A stretch of DNA of 12,709 nt from DP-19 sp041488235 (lineage in GTDB: Bacteria > Desulfobacterota > Binatia > UTPRO1), in the NCBI GenBank assembly GCA_041488235.1, contig JBGPOW010000120.1:1-12709 (forward strand), read 5' to 3'. Positions 5,266-11,702 of this stretch are shown here, piece after piece. A program made the position numbers and the translations under genes. The notes under the pieces are model-generated. The model ran no database searches. It was not told where the DNA came from and was given only the letters and a program-made list of their open reading frames with translations. Position 1 is the first letter of the stretch; each line of letters begins with the position of its first letter.

Positions 5266-7554
5266 CTAGTGCAGGACGATCTGCTCGACCTGCCCTTTGA
5301 CCGGGAGCTCGATCACGAAGCGGCTCCCCCGCGGTTCGTTGTCTTTGACTCGCACGAAACCTTGATGATCGGCGACGATCGTCGAGACGATCGCCAGGCC
5401 GAGGCCGGTTCCGCCCTGCTTCGTCGAAAAGTACGGCTCGAAGAGACGCGTCCGCGCGTTCGGATCGATGCCGCAGCCGGTGTCGGCGACCTCGAGGGCG
5501 ACGATGCCCATCACGCGGTGATAGCGCGTGCGGACGTCGATGCGTGGCTCGACGCCGTTCGGCCGCGTCAGCGCCGCGACGGCGTTGTCGAGCATGTTGA
5601 TGACGGCGCGCTTGATGCCCTCGCGGTCGAGCGCGAGAAGCGGCAGCGCCGGATCGGGATCGAAGCTGAAGCGGATGTTGCGGTGCCCTTCCTTGAAGAG
5701 CAGCATCGCCTCCTCGACGACCGCGTTCAGGTCCTCGGGCGTGTGCTCGCCCGACGGCATCCGCGCGAAGGTGGCGAACTCGTTCACCAGCGTCTTCAGC
5801 TCCTCGACCTGCGTGACGATCGTGCGCGTGCACTCCTCGAAGAGCGCGCCGTCGTCCTTGAGTCGCTCGGCGTAGCGCTTGTGCAGGCGCTGCGCCGAGA
5901 GCTGGATCGGCGTGAGCGGGTTCTTGATCTCGTGGGCGATCCGGCGCGCGACCTCGCGCCAGGCCTCCATGCGCTGCACCTTCACGATCTCCGTCACGTC
6001 CTCGAAGAAGAGCACGGCACCGATCGACTGCCCGGCGTCGTCGCGGAGCAGCGTCGCGGTGAGGACGATCGTCAGCACGCGCCCGCCGGTCACGAGCTTC
6101 AGCTGGCGGTGGGCCCGCGCGCCGTCCGCCGCCCACGCGCCGTTCGTGTGCAGCTCCTGCATCAACTCGTGCGCCTCGTTCAGGTCGGGGCGCGCGAACA
6201 CCTCGGCGACGTCGCGACCGCGTGCAGCGTGGCTGTCGAGCCCGAGGAGGCGCTCGGCGGCCTCGTTCATCGTGGTGACGCGCCCCTCTTGGTCGAGCGA
6301 GATGACCCCGCCGGTCATGGTGGCGAGGATCGTCTCCATGTAGCGGCGGCGCTTTTCGAGCTCGAGGTTGATCGTCTCGAGGTCGGCGGTCATTTGGTTG
6401 AACGAGCCGACGAGGCTGCCGAACTCGTCGTCGGCGGCGATCGCCGTGCCGTCGCCGAGCCCGATGCGGTACTGCCAGTTGCCCTGCGCGACCTCGCGCG
6501 TGCCCTCGGCGAGCTTCTGGATCGGCACCGTGATGCCCTTGGCGAGATAGAACCCCATCCACGTCGCGCAGAAGATCACCAGCAGCGTCACGAGGATCAG
6601 CGTCACCACGTAGTTGCTGGTGATCGGCTGCTTCATGATCTTCAGCTGCCGGTACTCTTGGAACGAGCGCGCGATCTCGGCGCTGCGGTTGGCGACGCTC
6701 TGTGGGACGAAGTAGTCGACGACGACGACGCCGGCGACGCCGTCCGGTCCGCTGATCGGCACCGCGGCGCGGATCACGTCGCCGTCGCCGATCGATTGGA
6801 TGCGGGTCTCGGAGCGCCCCTCGAGCGCGGCCGTCAGGAGCGACGACGTCCGCCCGAGCGTCACCTGCGACGGCACCTCGTCGGCGAGCGCGACCGCGCG
6901 GCGCTGGCGATCGGCGCCGTACACCTCGACGGTGCCGACGTTGTACTCGTGCTGCTTCGCGCTCACGTACTCGGCCAGACGCTGGTCGGTATCGTCGGCC
7001 ACGAGCCCGTCGCGCGCCACGTGACCGGCGAGCTCGCGCGCATGATGGAGCGCGTTCTCGGAGGCGTGCGCATAGTACGCGCGCGCGATCTCGAGCGAAC
7101 CGGCGAGCGAGTTCTCGACCTGGACGTTGAACCAGTTCTCGATGGAGCTGGTCATGAAGCCGAGCGCGACGAGGAAGATCAGCACCGCGGGGAAGATCGA
7201 CACCGCGAGGAACGCGAGCACGAGGCGGGTGCGCATGTGCGAGCCGAGCATGTGCCGGCGACGCTCGAACACGAGCTTGGTGAGATTGCGGGCGACGAGG
7301 AACACCAAGAGGACGAGCAGGATGATGTTGAGGTTGATGAGCAGGAAGAAGATGACGTTGTTCGAGAGCGAGTTGCCGCTCGAGAACTGCGGCAGACGGG
7401 TCTCGAAGAACGCGAAGAGCAGGACGGCGACGGCGGTGCAGAGGATGATCAGGCCTTCGCGACGGCGCTGGAGCTCGGCCGACGTCGTCACCGCGGCCGC
7501 GCCGCCGGCGCCGTGCTGTTCCGAGGACCTGGATGGTCGCATGGTAAGTCTCAT
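5266..7554 (-). CDS. ntrY: NtrY-type membrane sensor histidine kinase
   Basis: A 762-residue inner-membrane histidine kinase. Hydrophobic segments lie at about 34-51, 66-87 and 112-134, then an extracytoplasmic region of about 180 residues, a fourth segment at 315-338, a HAMP linker (338-392), a PAS domain (about 405-520) and the kinase core. Seen: H-box RRIAHEIKNPLTPIQLSAQR with H541, N-box INMLDNAVAAL, G1 DTGCGID (691-697), F-box FEPYFSTK and G2 GGTGLGLAI (714-722). The three N-terminal membrane segments and HEIKNPLTP box are typical of NtrY. NtrY normally phosphorylates NtrX; no ntrX is here, and the next gene carries an NtrX-like receiver on LpxC, so that fusion is the natural partner. 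The start is uncertain: ATG 7554 follows the upstream stop by 22 bases, and ATG 7542 is equally possible; neither has a strong ribosome site. The stimulus is unknown. Confidence 0.93.
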   Translation of the reverse strand: MRLTMRPSRSSEQHGAGGAAAVTTSAELQRRREGLIILCTAVAVLLFAFFETRLPQFSSGNSLSNNVIFFLLINLNIILLVLLVFLVARNLTKLVFERRRHMLGSHMRTRLVLAFLAVSIFPAVLIFLVALGFMTSSIENWFNVQVENSLAGSLEIARAYYAHASENALHHARELAGHVARDGLVADDTDQRLAEYVSAKQHEYNVGTVEVYGADRQRRAVALADEVPSQVTLGRTSSLLTAALEGRSETRIQSIGDGDVIRAAVPISGPDGVAGVVVVDYFVPQSVANRSAEIARSFQEYRQLKIMKQPITSNYVVTLILVTLLVIFCATWMGFYLAKGITVPIQKLAEGTREVAQGNWQYRIGLGDGTAIAADDEFGSLVGSFNQMTADLETINLELEKRRRYMETILATMTGGVISLDQEGRVTTMNEAAERLLGLDSHAARGRDVAEVFARPDLNEAHELMQELHTNGAWAADGARAHRQLKLVTGGRVLTIVLTATLLRDDAGQSIGAVLFFEDVTEIVKVQRMEAWREVARRIAHEIKNPLTPIQLSAQRLHKRYAERLKDDGALFEECTRTIVTQVEELKTLVNEFATFARMPSGEHTPEDLNAVVEEAMLLFKEGHRNIRFSFDPDPALPLLALDREGIKRAVINMLDNAVAALTRPNGVEPRIDVRTRYHRVMGIVALEVADTGCGIDPNARTRLFEPYFSTKQGGTGLGLAIVSTIVADHQGFVRVKDNEPRGSRFVIELPVKGQVEQIVLH

Positions 7555-7576
7555 CGTCGTATCGCCCGAGAGCCGC

Positions 7577-7789
7577 TCAGCGCCGGAAGAGGTAGAGCAG
7601 AAGTGAGATCACCGCACTGACGAGCAGACAGCTCGCGAGCGGAAAGTAGAAGGTGACGTTGTCGCGACGAACCAGGATGTCTCCGGGGAGCCGTCCGAGC
7701 CAGGGCACGCGTCCCATCGCCGACACGACGACCCCCGCAAGCGCCAGCACGAGGCCGGTAATGATCAACAGTCTCCCAAGTCCGTCCAT
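7577..7789 (-). CDS. Small two-helix membrane protein, DUF2905 family
   Basis: A 70-residue protein with two hydrophobic helices (about 4-25 and 46-67). Between them is the family signature GRVPWLGRLPGDILVRRDNVTFYFPLA, whose core is seen as LGRLPGD and FYFPLA. This matches DUF2905, a bacterial family of unknown function. The start is ATG 7787-7789, because GAGG lies at good spacing before it and the promoter at 7817-7845 gives a transcript beginning near 7810. A longer frame from 7864 would begin upstream of that transcript and adds non-family residues. It is the first gene of the operon with ntrY and the receiver-LpxC fusion, which hints at an envelope-related role, though such genes also often follow ruvB, as here. 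Confidence 0.85.
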   Translation of the reverse strand: MDGLGRLLIITGLVLALAGVVVSAMGRVPWLGRLPGDILVRRDNVTFYFPLASCLLVSAVISLLLYLFRR

Positions 7790-7816
7790 GAGACCTCGGG
7801 GCCTGCGAACCGCCGG

Positions 7817-7845
7817 ATTGTAGAAGCCCCGGTTCTGGATGTCTA
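7817..7845 (-). promoter_or_regulatory. Sigma-70-type promoter of the DUF2905-ntrY-lpxC operon
   Basis: The minus strand has -35 TAGACA (7845-7840), a 17-base spacer and -10 TACAAT (7822-7817), each five of six matches to consensus. Predicted transcription starts near 7810, about 20 bases before the DUF2905 ATG at 7789. It lies in the 93-base gap after ruvB, so the downstream genes can be expressed independently of ruvCAB. Confidence 0.78.
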
Positions 7846-7882
7846 GAGCGACACGGCGCGTCAACCGCCGCTGTGCGGACCC

Positions 7883-8908
7883 TCACAGCAAACGCCCTTG
7901 CGGCGCCCGGAGGGGGCTAAGGCCGAAATGGCCGAAGGCGTGCTCGGTCGCGACCCTGCCTTTGGGCGTGCGAGCGAGAAAACCCTCTTTGATGAGGTAC
8001 GGCTCGTAGACGTCCTCGATCGTGTCGCGCTCCTCGCCGACGGCGGCCGCCAACGTGTCGAGGCCGACCGGCCCGCCGCCGAATTTCTCGATGATTGCCA
8101 AGAGGATGGCGCGGTCCATCTTGTCGAAGCCCCGCCCGTCGACCTCGAGGAGCGCGAGCGCGTCGCTCGCTACCTGACCGGTGATCGTGCCGTCGGCACG
8201 GACCTGGGCGTAGTCGCGTACCCGGCGCAGCAGTCGGTTCGCGATGCGCGGCGTTCCCCGCGAGCGGCGGCCGATCTCCGCCGCCCCGTCGCCCTCGAGC
8301 GGCACCTTCAAGATCGCCGCCGATCGCCTGAGGATCTGGCACAAATCGTCGAGCTCGTAGAACTCGAGACGGAAGTGGGCGCCGAACCTGTCCCGCAACG
8401 GCGACGTCAGGAGCCCGGTCCGCGTCGTCGCGCCGACCAGCGTGAAGGGCTTCAGCTCGAGCTTCAGCGTGCGCGCCGACGGACCTTGGCCGACGATGAT
8501 GTCGAGCTGGAAGTCCTCCATCGCCGGGTACAGCACCTCCTCGACGACGCGGTTCAGGCGGTGGATCTCGTCGATGAAGAGCACGTCGCCGCGCTCGAGG
8601 TTGGTGAGGATCGCGGCGACGTCGCCGGGCCGCTCCAGCACCGGACCCGACGTACAGCGCAACTGCACCCCCATCTCCTTGGCGATGATGTAGGCGAGCG
8701 ACGTCTTGCCGAGGCCGGGCGGGCCGGCGAGGAGCACGTGATCGAGCACGTCGTCGCGGCCGCGCGCAGCGTCGATCGCCACCGCGAGGTTGTTCTTCAC
8801 CGCCGACTGTCCGACGTACTCGGCCAGCGTCGTCGGACGCAGCGAGACGTCGAATGTCAGCTCCTCGTCGGCGACGACGGGATCGACGACGGGCCGCTCC
8901 GGGTTCAC
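7883..8908 (-). CDS. ruvB: Holliday junction branch migration ATPase RuvB
   Basis: RuvB is the hexameric AAA+ motor that, with RuvA, drives branch migration of Holliday junctions in recombinational repair. The product of 341 residues is the usual length. Seen: LRPTTLAEYVGQ near 23-34, Walker A GPPGLGKT at 62-69, Walker B FIDEIH at 111-116, sensor region VGATTRTG at 158-165, PLRDRFG with the arginine finger at about 170-176, and the winged-helix end (RTPKGRVATEHAFGHFG). The start is a GTG at 8906-8908 overlapping the ruvA stop (GTGA), which suggests coupled translation. Nothing unusual in the protein. A separate promoter for the next operon lies just downstream of its stop. Confidence 0.97.
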   Translation of the reverse strand: MNPERPVVDPVVADEELTFDVSLRPTTLAEYVGQSAVKNNLAVAIDAARGRDDVLDHVLLAGPPGLGKTSLAYIIAKEMGVQLRCTSGPVLERPGDVAAILTNLERGDVLFIDEIHRLNRVVEEVLYPAMEDFQLDIIVGQGPSARTLKLELKPFTLVGATTRTGLLTSPLRDRFGAHFRLEFYELDDLCQILRRSAAILKVPLEGDGAAEIGRRSRGTPRIANRLLRRVRDYAQVRADGTITGQVASDALALLEVDGRGFDKMDRAILLAIIEKFGGGPVGLDTLAAAVGEERDTIEDVYEPYLIKEGFLARTPKGRVATEHAFGHFGLSPLRAPQGRLL

Positions 8909-9495
8909 GACGCGAGCCTCCGCAGCGCCTCGCGGATCAGCTCGGGAAGCGGCGTCGAGCCCGCCTGCTCGGCGCTCTGCACCGCGCGCTCCGCCTCCTG
9001 CGGCTTGTAGCCGAGGTTCACGAGCGCCGAGACCGCCTCGGCGCCGTCACCGGCGACGGCCGTGCCGGGCTCGGCACGGCGAGTCACCTGCAACGCGCGC
9101 ACTTTCTCGCGCAGCTGCAGCACGATCAGGTCCGCCTTCTTCTTGCCGATCCCCGGGATCGCGGTGAGACGGCGCGCGTCGCCGTCGGCGAGGGCGCGCT
9201 CGAGCTCCGCGGCATCGAGACCGGAGAGCACCGCCATCGCGACGCGCGGCCCGATCGTCGCGACCTGGATGAGGAGCAGGAAGAGCGCGCGCTCGTCGTC
9301 GTCGAGGAAGCCGAAGAGCTGCAGCGCGTCCTCGCGGACGTGCGTATGGACGCGCAGATCGACCTCGTCGCCGATCCCGGGCAGCCGCGCGAACGACTGC
9401 AACGACACCGCGAGCTGATACCCGACGCCACCGACGTCGACGACGATCTGCTCCGGCGCCTTCTCGAGGAGGCGCCCGCGCAAGCGCCCGATCAT
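8905..9495 (-). CDS. ruvA: Holliday junction DNA helicase subunit RuvA
   Basis: RuvA tetramers hold the Holliday junction open and load RuvB. The 196-residue product is near the family length (203 in E. coli). Seen: the N-terminal OB fold beginning MIGRLRGRLLEK with VGGVGYQLAVS, HTHVREDALQLFGF at about 50-63, the helix-hairpin-helix pair (IGPRVAMAVLSG and IPGIGKKKADLIVLQL) and the C-terminal domain III (SALVNLGYKPQEAERAV), which contacts RuvB. The start ATG 9493-9495 overlaps the ruvC stop (ATGA). The reading frame is open further upstream, inside ruvC, but those residues are unrelated to RuvA. Confidence 0.97.
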   Translation of the reverse strand: MIGRLRGRLLEKAPEQIVVDVGGVGYQLAVSLQSFARLPGIGDEVDLRVHTHVREDALQLFGFLDDDERALFLLLIQVATIGPRVAMAVLSGLDAAELERALADGDARRLTAIPGIGKKKADLIVLQLREKVRALQVTRRAEPGTAVAGDGAEAVSALVNLGYKPQEAERAVQSAEQAGSTPLPELIREALRRLAS

Positions 9496-10031
9496 CGCGA
9501 CCCCAGCTGCGGCGGCCGCCGCCGTGGCTCGCTCATGGCGAGCAGCGCGCGCAGCCGAAAGGTCTGGAGGTGACAGAGGGCGAGCGCGAGCGCGTCGGCG
9601 GCATCGGCGGCGATCGCGCCTTCCAGCGCGAGCTCGCGCGCAATCGCGCGCTCGACCTGCGCCTTCTCGGCCCGTCCGCTGCCGGTGACCGCGAGCTTCG
9701 TCTCGGCGGGGCTGTACTCGGCGACGGCGACGCCGGCGGCGGCTGCCGCGATCATCACGACGCCGCGGACCTCGCCCAGGCGAAACGCGCTCTGCACGTT
9801 GCGGCCGACGAAGCTTTTCTCGAGCGCGAGTGCGTCGGGTCGCCAGGTCGCGCATTGCTCGACGAGCGCGGCGTGAATGTGCGCCAGCTTGCGCGCCAGC
9901 GTGAGGCTGGCGGATGGCGACACGGTGCCGTGGCCGAGATGGCGGAACGCGCCCGGTCGACCCTCGACGACGCCCCACCCGGTCACCGCCGTGCCGGGAT
10001 CGATTCCCAGGACGCGCACGCTCTCGCGCAT
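9492..10031 (-). CDS. ruvC: Holliday junction resolvase RuvC
   Basis: RuvC is the dimeric endonuclease that cuts Holliday junctions symmetrically. The 179-residue product has the RNase H-like fold. Catalytic acids are all visible: D11 in LGIDPGT, E71 in LALEKSFVGRN, and D143 and D146 in ADAADALALALCH. The start chosen is ATG 10029-10031: GGGGAGGAGAGAGG immediately precedes it and the protein begins MRESVRVLGIDPG as expected; the upstream in-frame ATG at 10064 adds an unrelated leader. The gene follows yebC after 49 bases and is translationally coupled to ruvA. The C-terminal tail after about residue 160 is arginine-rich and not conserved as far as I can tell. Confidence 0.96.
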   Translation of the reverse strand: MRESVRVLGIDPGTAVTGWGVVEGRPGAFRHLGHGTVSPSASLTLARKLAHIHAALVEQCATWRPDALALEKSFVGRNVQSAFRLGEVRGVVMIAAAAAGVAVAEYSPAETKLAVTGSGRAEKAQVERAIARELALEGAIAADAADALALALCHLQTFRLRALLAMSEPRRRPPQLGSR

Positions 10032-10080
10032 CCTCTCTCCTCCCCTCATCCCATCCGCTCCCACGCGGAACGCGCCCGCC

Positions 10081-10830
10081 TCAGGCGCTCAAGCGCTCGA
10101 CTTCCTCCTGCGGAATGTCGACGTTTGCCGCGACCTTCTGCACGTCGTCGTGATCCTCGAGCACCTCGAGGAGCTTCAGCGTCTGCTCGGCCTCGCGACC
10201 GCGCAGCGTGACCGTGTTCTGCGGCACCATCGCGACCTCAGCGGACGCGACGGCGATCCCCGCCTTGTCGAGCGCCGTCTTGACGTCCTCGAGCCGTTCC
10301 GGTGCGACCGTCACCTCGAAGACCTCGCCGGCGTCCGCGATGTCGTCGGCGCCGGCGTCGAGCGCGACCTCGAAGACGCGCTCCTCGGCGGCGGCACTCT
10401 GCTCGACGGTGATCAGCCCCTTCTTCGAAAACATCCACGCCACGCAGCCGGTTGCGCCGAGGTTGCCGCTGTTCTTCTCGAAAATGTTGCGGATCTCGGC
10501 GACCGTCCGGTTGCGGTTGTCGGTGAGGACGGAAACCATGATCGCGACGCCGGCCGGCCCGTAGCCCTCGTAATTGATCTCTTCGTAATTGACGCCCTCG
10601 AGCTCGCCCGTCCCCTTCTTGATCGCGCGCTCGATGTTGTCGCTCGGCATGCTCGACGCCCTCGCCGTCGTGACGGCCGTGCGCAGCCGCGGATTGGCGT
10701 TGACGTCACCGCCGCCCATACGCGCGGCGACCGTGATCTCCTTGATCATCTTGGTGAAGATCTTGCCGCGCTTGGCGTCCTTCGCCGCTTTCTTGTGCTT
10801 GATCGAGCTCCACTTCGAATGGCCGGACAT
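10081..10830 (-). CDS. yebC: YebC/PmpR (TACO1) family protein
   Basis: A 249-residue member of the YebC/TACO1 family. Seen: the start MSGHSKWSSIKHKKAAKDAKRGK, the segment GGGDVNANPRLRTAV, ARASSMPSDNIERAIKKG, YEGYGPAGVAIMVSVLTDNRNRT and NLGATGCVAWMF, all hallmarks. Family members were first described as transcription regulators; more recent work on YebC/TACO1 proteins points to a role in translation, notably relieving ribosome stalling at proline runs. The start is ATG 10828-10830, with AAGGGA upstream; a longer frame from 10857 adds nine non-family residues. It leads the yebC-ruvCAB operon, a common arrangement that does not itself prove a repair role. Confidence 0.96.
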   Translation of the reverse strand: MSGHSKWSSIKHKKAAKDAKRGKIFTKMIKEITVAARMGGGDVNANPRLRTAVTTARASSMPSDNIERAIKKGTGELEGVNYEEINYEGYGPAGVAIMVSVLTDNRNRTVAEIRNIFEKNSGNLGATGCVAWMFSKKGLITVEQSAAAEERVFEVALDAGADDIADAGEVFEVTVAPERLEDVKTALDKAGIAVASAEVAMVPQNTVTLRGREAEQTLKLLEVLEDHDDVQKVAANVDIPQEEVERLSA

Positions 10831-10931
10831 GAGATCCCTTTCCCCGTCCGTTGTCACCGGACGGCGGCGCGCGTTGTCTCGATTTGCAGGGACGAATGCC
10901 GAGAGCCGGGAGCGCCGCTCGCGACTGGATG

Positions 10932-10949
10932 GGTAGCTGTTCTGTTACC
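10932..10949. promoter_or_regulatory. Possible operator: 18-nt pseudo-palindrome upstream of yebC-ruvCAB
   Basis: GGTAGCTGTTCTGTTACC is symmetric at 12 of 18 positions (GGTAnCnGnnCnGnTACC form). It lies about 100 bases upstream of yebC, in the gap it shares with rlpA. Its length and outer GGT/ACC recall the LexA box reported for Geobacter (GGTTN2CN4GN3ACC), but the central bases do not fit, so this is only a candidate. No clear promoter for yebC was found nearby. Confidence 0.3.
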
Positions 10950-11040
10950 ACAGCGCAGCGCCGCAAGTAAACGCCGCGTGCGCCGCCGGCCGGCCTTTCG
11001 ACGCTCGAGAAGTCGCGCGCTTGTGGGGTGCGCGGAGGTC

Positions 11041-11054
11041 GCGCTACATAGCGC
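11041..11054. promoter_or_regulatory. Perfect-arm palindrome directly before rlpA
   Basis: GCGCTA-CA-TAGCGC has two perfect six-base arms around two bases and ends three bases before the rlpA ATG. It could be an operator. The same bases contain TACATA (11045-11050), which with TTGTGG (11021-11026) 18 bases upstream makes a weak promoter that would start transcription at about the ATG. In G+C-rich DNA such a palindrome could arise by chance. Confidence 0.35.
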
Positions 11055-11057
11055 GCA

Positions 11058-11702
11058 ATGCGGTGGCTGCGGGGCAGGCACGAGCGGGTTCTCATCATCG
11101 CGGTCGTCGTCATTGCGGGCTGCGGCATCCGTCCGCCGGCGCCGCCGGAGCCCGGCCGGCCGCAGACGGGAGTCGCGTCGTGGTACGGTCCCGGCTTCCA
11201 CGGCCACGCCACGACGAGCGGCGAGATCTACGACCAGGACGATCTCACCGCCGCGCACCCGAACTTGCCGCTCGGCACGCGCGCGCGGGTGACGAACCTC
11301 GAGACCGGCCGCTTCGTCGACGTCCGCATCAACGACCGCGGTCCCTTCGTGAAGGGTCGCGCGATCGACCTCTCGTACGCGGCGGCGCGCGCGATCGGCG
11401 TCGTCGGACCCGGTACGGCGCCGGTGCGCATCGAGGTCGTCGAGCGGCCGCCGGGTGGGTACGTCGCCGTCCGCTACTGCGTGCAGGTCGGGTCGTTCAG
11501 CGAAGCGGCGAAAGCGGCGGCGCTGCGCGCCAATCTTGCCCCGCGGTATGGCGACGTTTATATCAGCCCGGTGCAGGCGCGCGCCGACGTCTTCTATCGG
11601 GTGCGCGTCGGACCCTTCGCGGCACGATCGGACGCCGAGCACCGCGCGTTCGAGCTCGCGAGCCTCGGCATACCGGCGATCGTCACCGAGGAGCCCGAGT
11701 GA
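11058..11702 (+). CDS. rlpA: RlpA-like septal lipoprotein with SPOR domain
   Basis: RlpA is an outer-membrane lipoprotein that cleaves denuded (peptide-free) glycan strands at the division septum in some species. The 214-residue product has a signal peptide with lipobox IAGC (Cys22), a double-psi beta-barrel at about 37-128 beginning GVASWYGPGFHGHATTSGE and containing NDRGPF (92-97, with the conserved acidic residue D93) and RAIDLSYAAA, and a SPOR domain at about 138-210 (YCVQVGSFSEAAKAAALRANL then YRVRVGPF) that binds denuded peptidoglycan. ATG 11058 gives the lipoprotein signal directly. No ribosome site sits at normal spacing; GGAGG at 11034-11038 is 19 bases away, so initiation may be leaderless. 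The next gene overlaps its stop (GTGA). Assignment is firm; enzyme activity is inferred. Confidence 0.93.
   Translation: MRWLRGRHERVLIIAVVVIAGCGIRPPAPPEPGRPQTGVASWYGPGFHGHATTSGEIYDQDDLTAAHPNLPLGTRARVTNLETGRFVDVRINDRGPFVKGRAIDLSYAAARAIGVVGPGTAPVRIEVVERPPGGYVAVRYCVQVGSFSEAAKAAALRANLAPRYGDVYISPVQARADVFYRVRVGPFAARSDAEHRAFELASLGIPAIVTEEPE

Noticed and set aside
5164..7620. An 818-codon open frame on the plus strand opposite ntrY, and similar long frames at 766-2841 and 2526-3674
   Set aside because: They are rich in Arg, Asp, His and Val in low-complexity patterns, overlap well-identified genes on the other strand, show no family motif, and are the expected antisense openings of G+C-rich genes.
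7790..7864. Upstream start (7864) for the DUF2905 gene
   Set aside because: It begins upstream of the predicted transcription start, and the added residues are unlike the family; ATG 7789 has a ribosome site.
10937..10954. CTGT...ACAG as an E. coli-type LexA box upstream of yebC
   Set aside because: The half-sites (10937-10940 and 10950-10953 region) are separated by nine bases, not the required eight, and the flanks do not fit.
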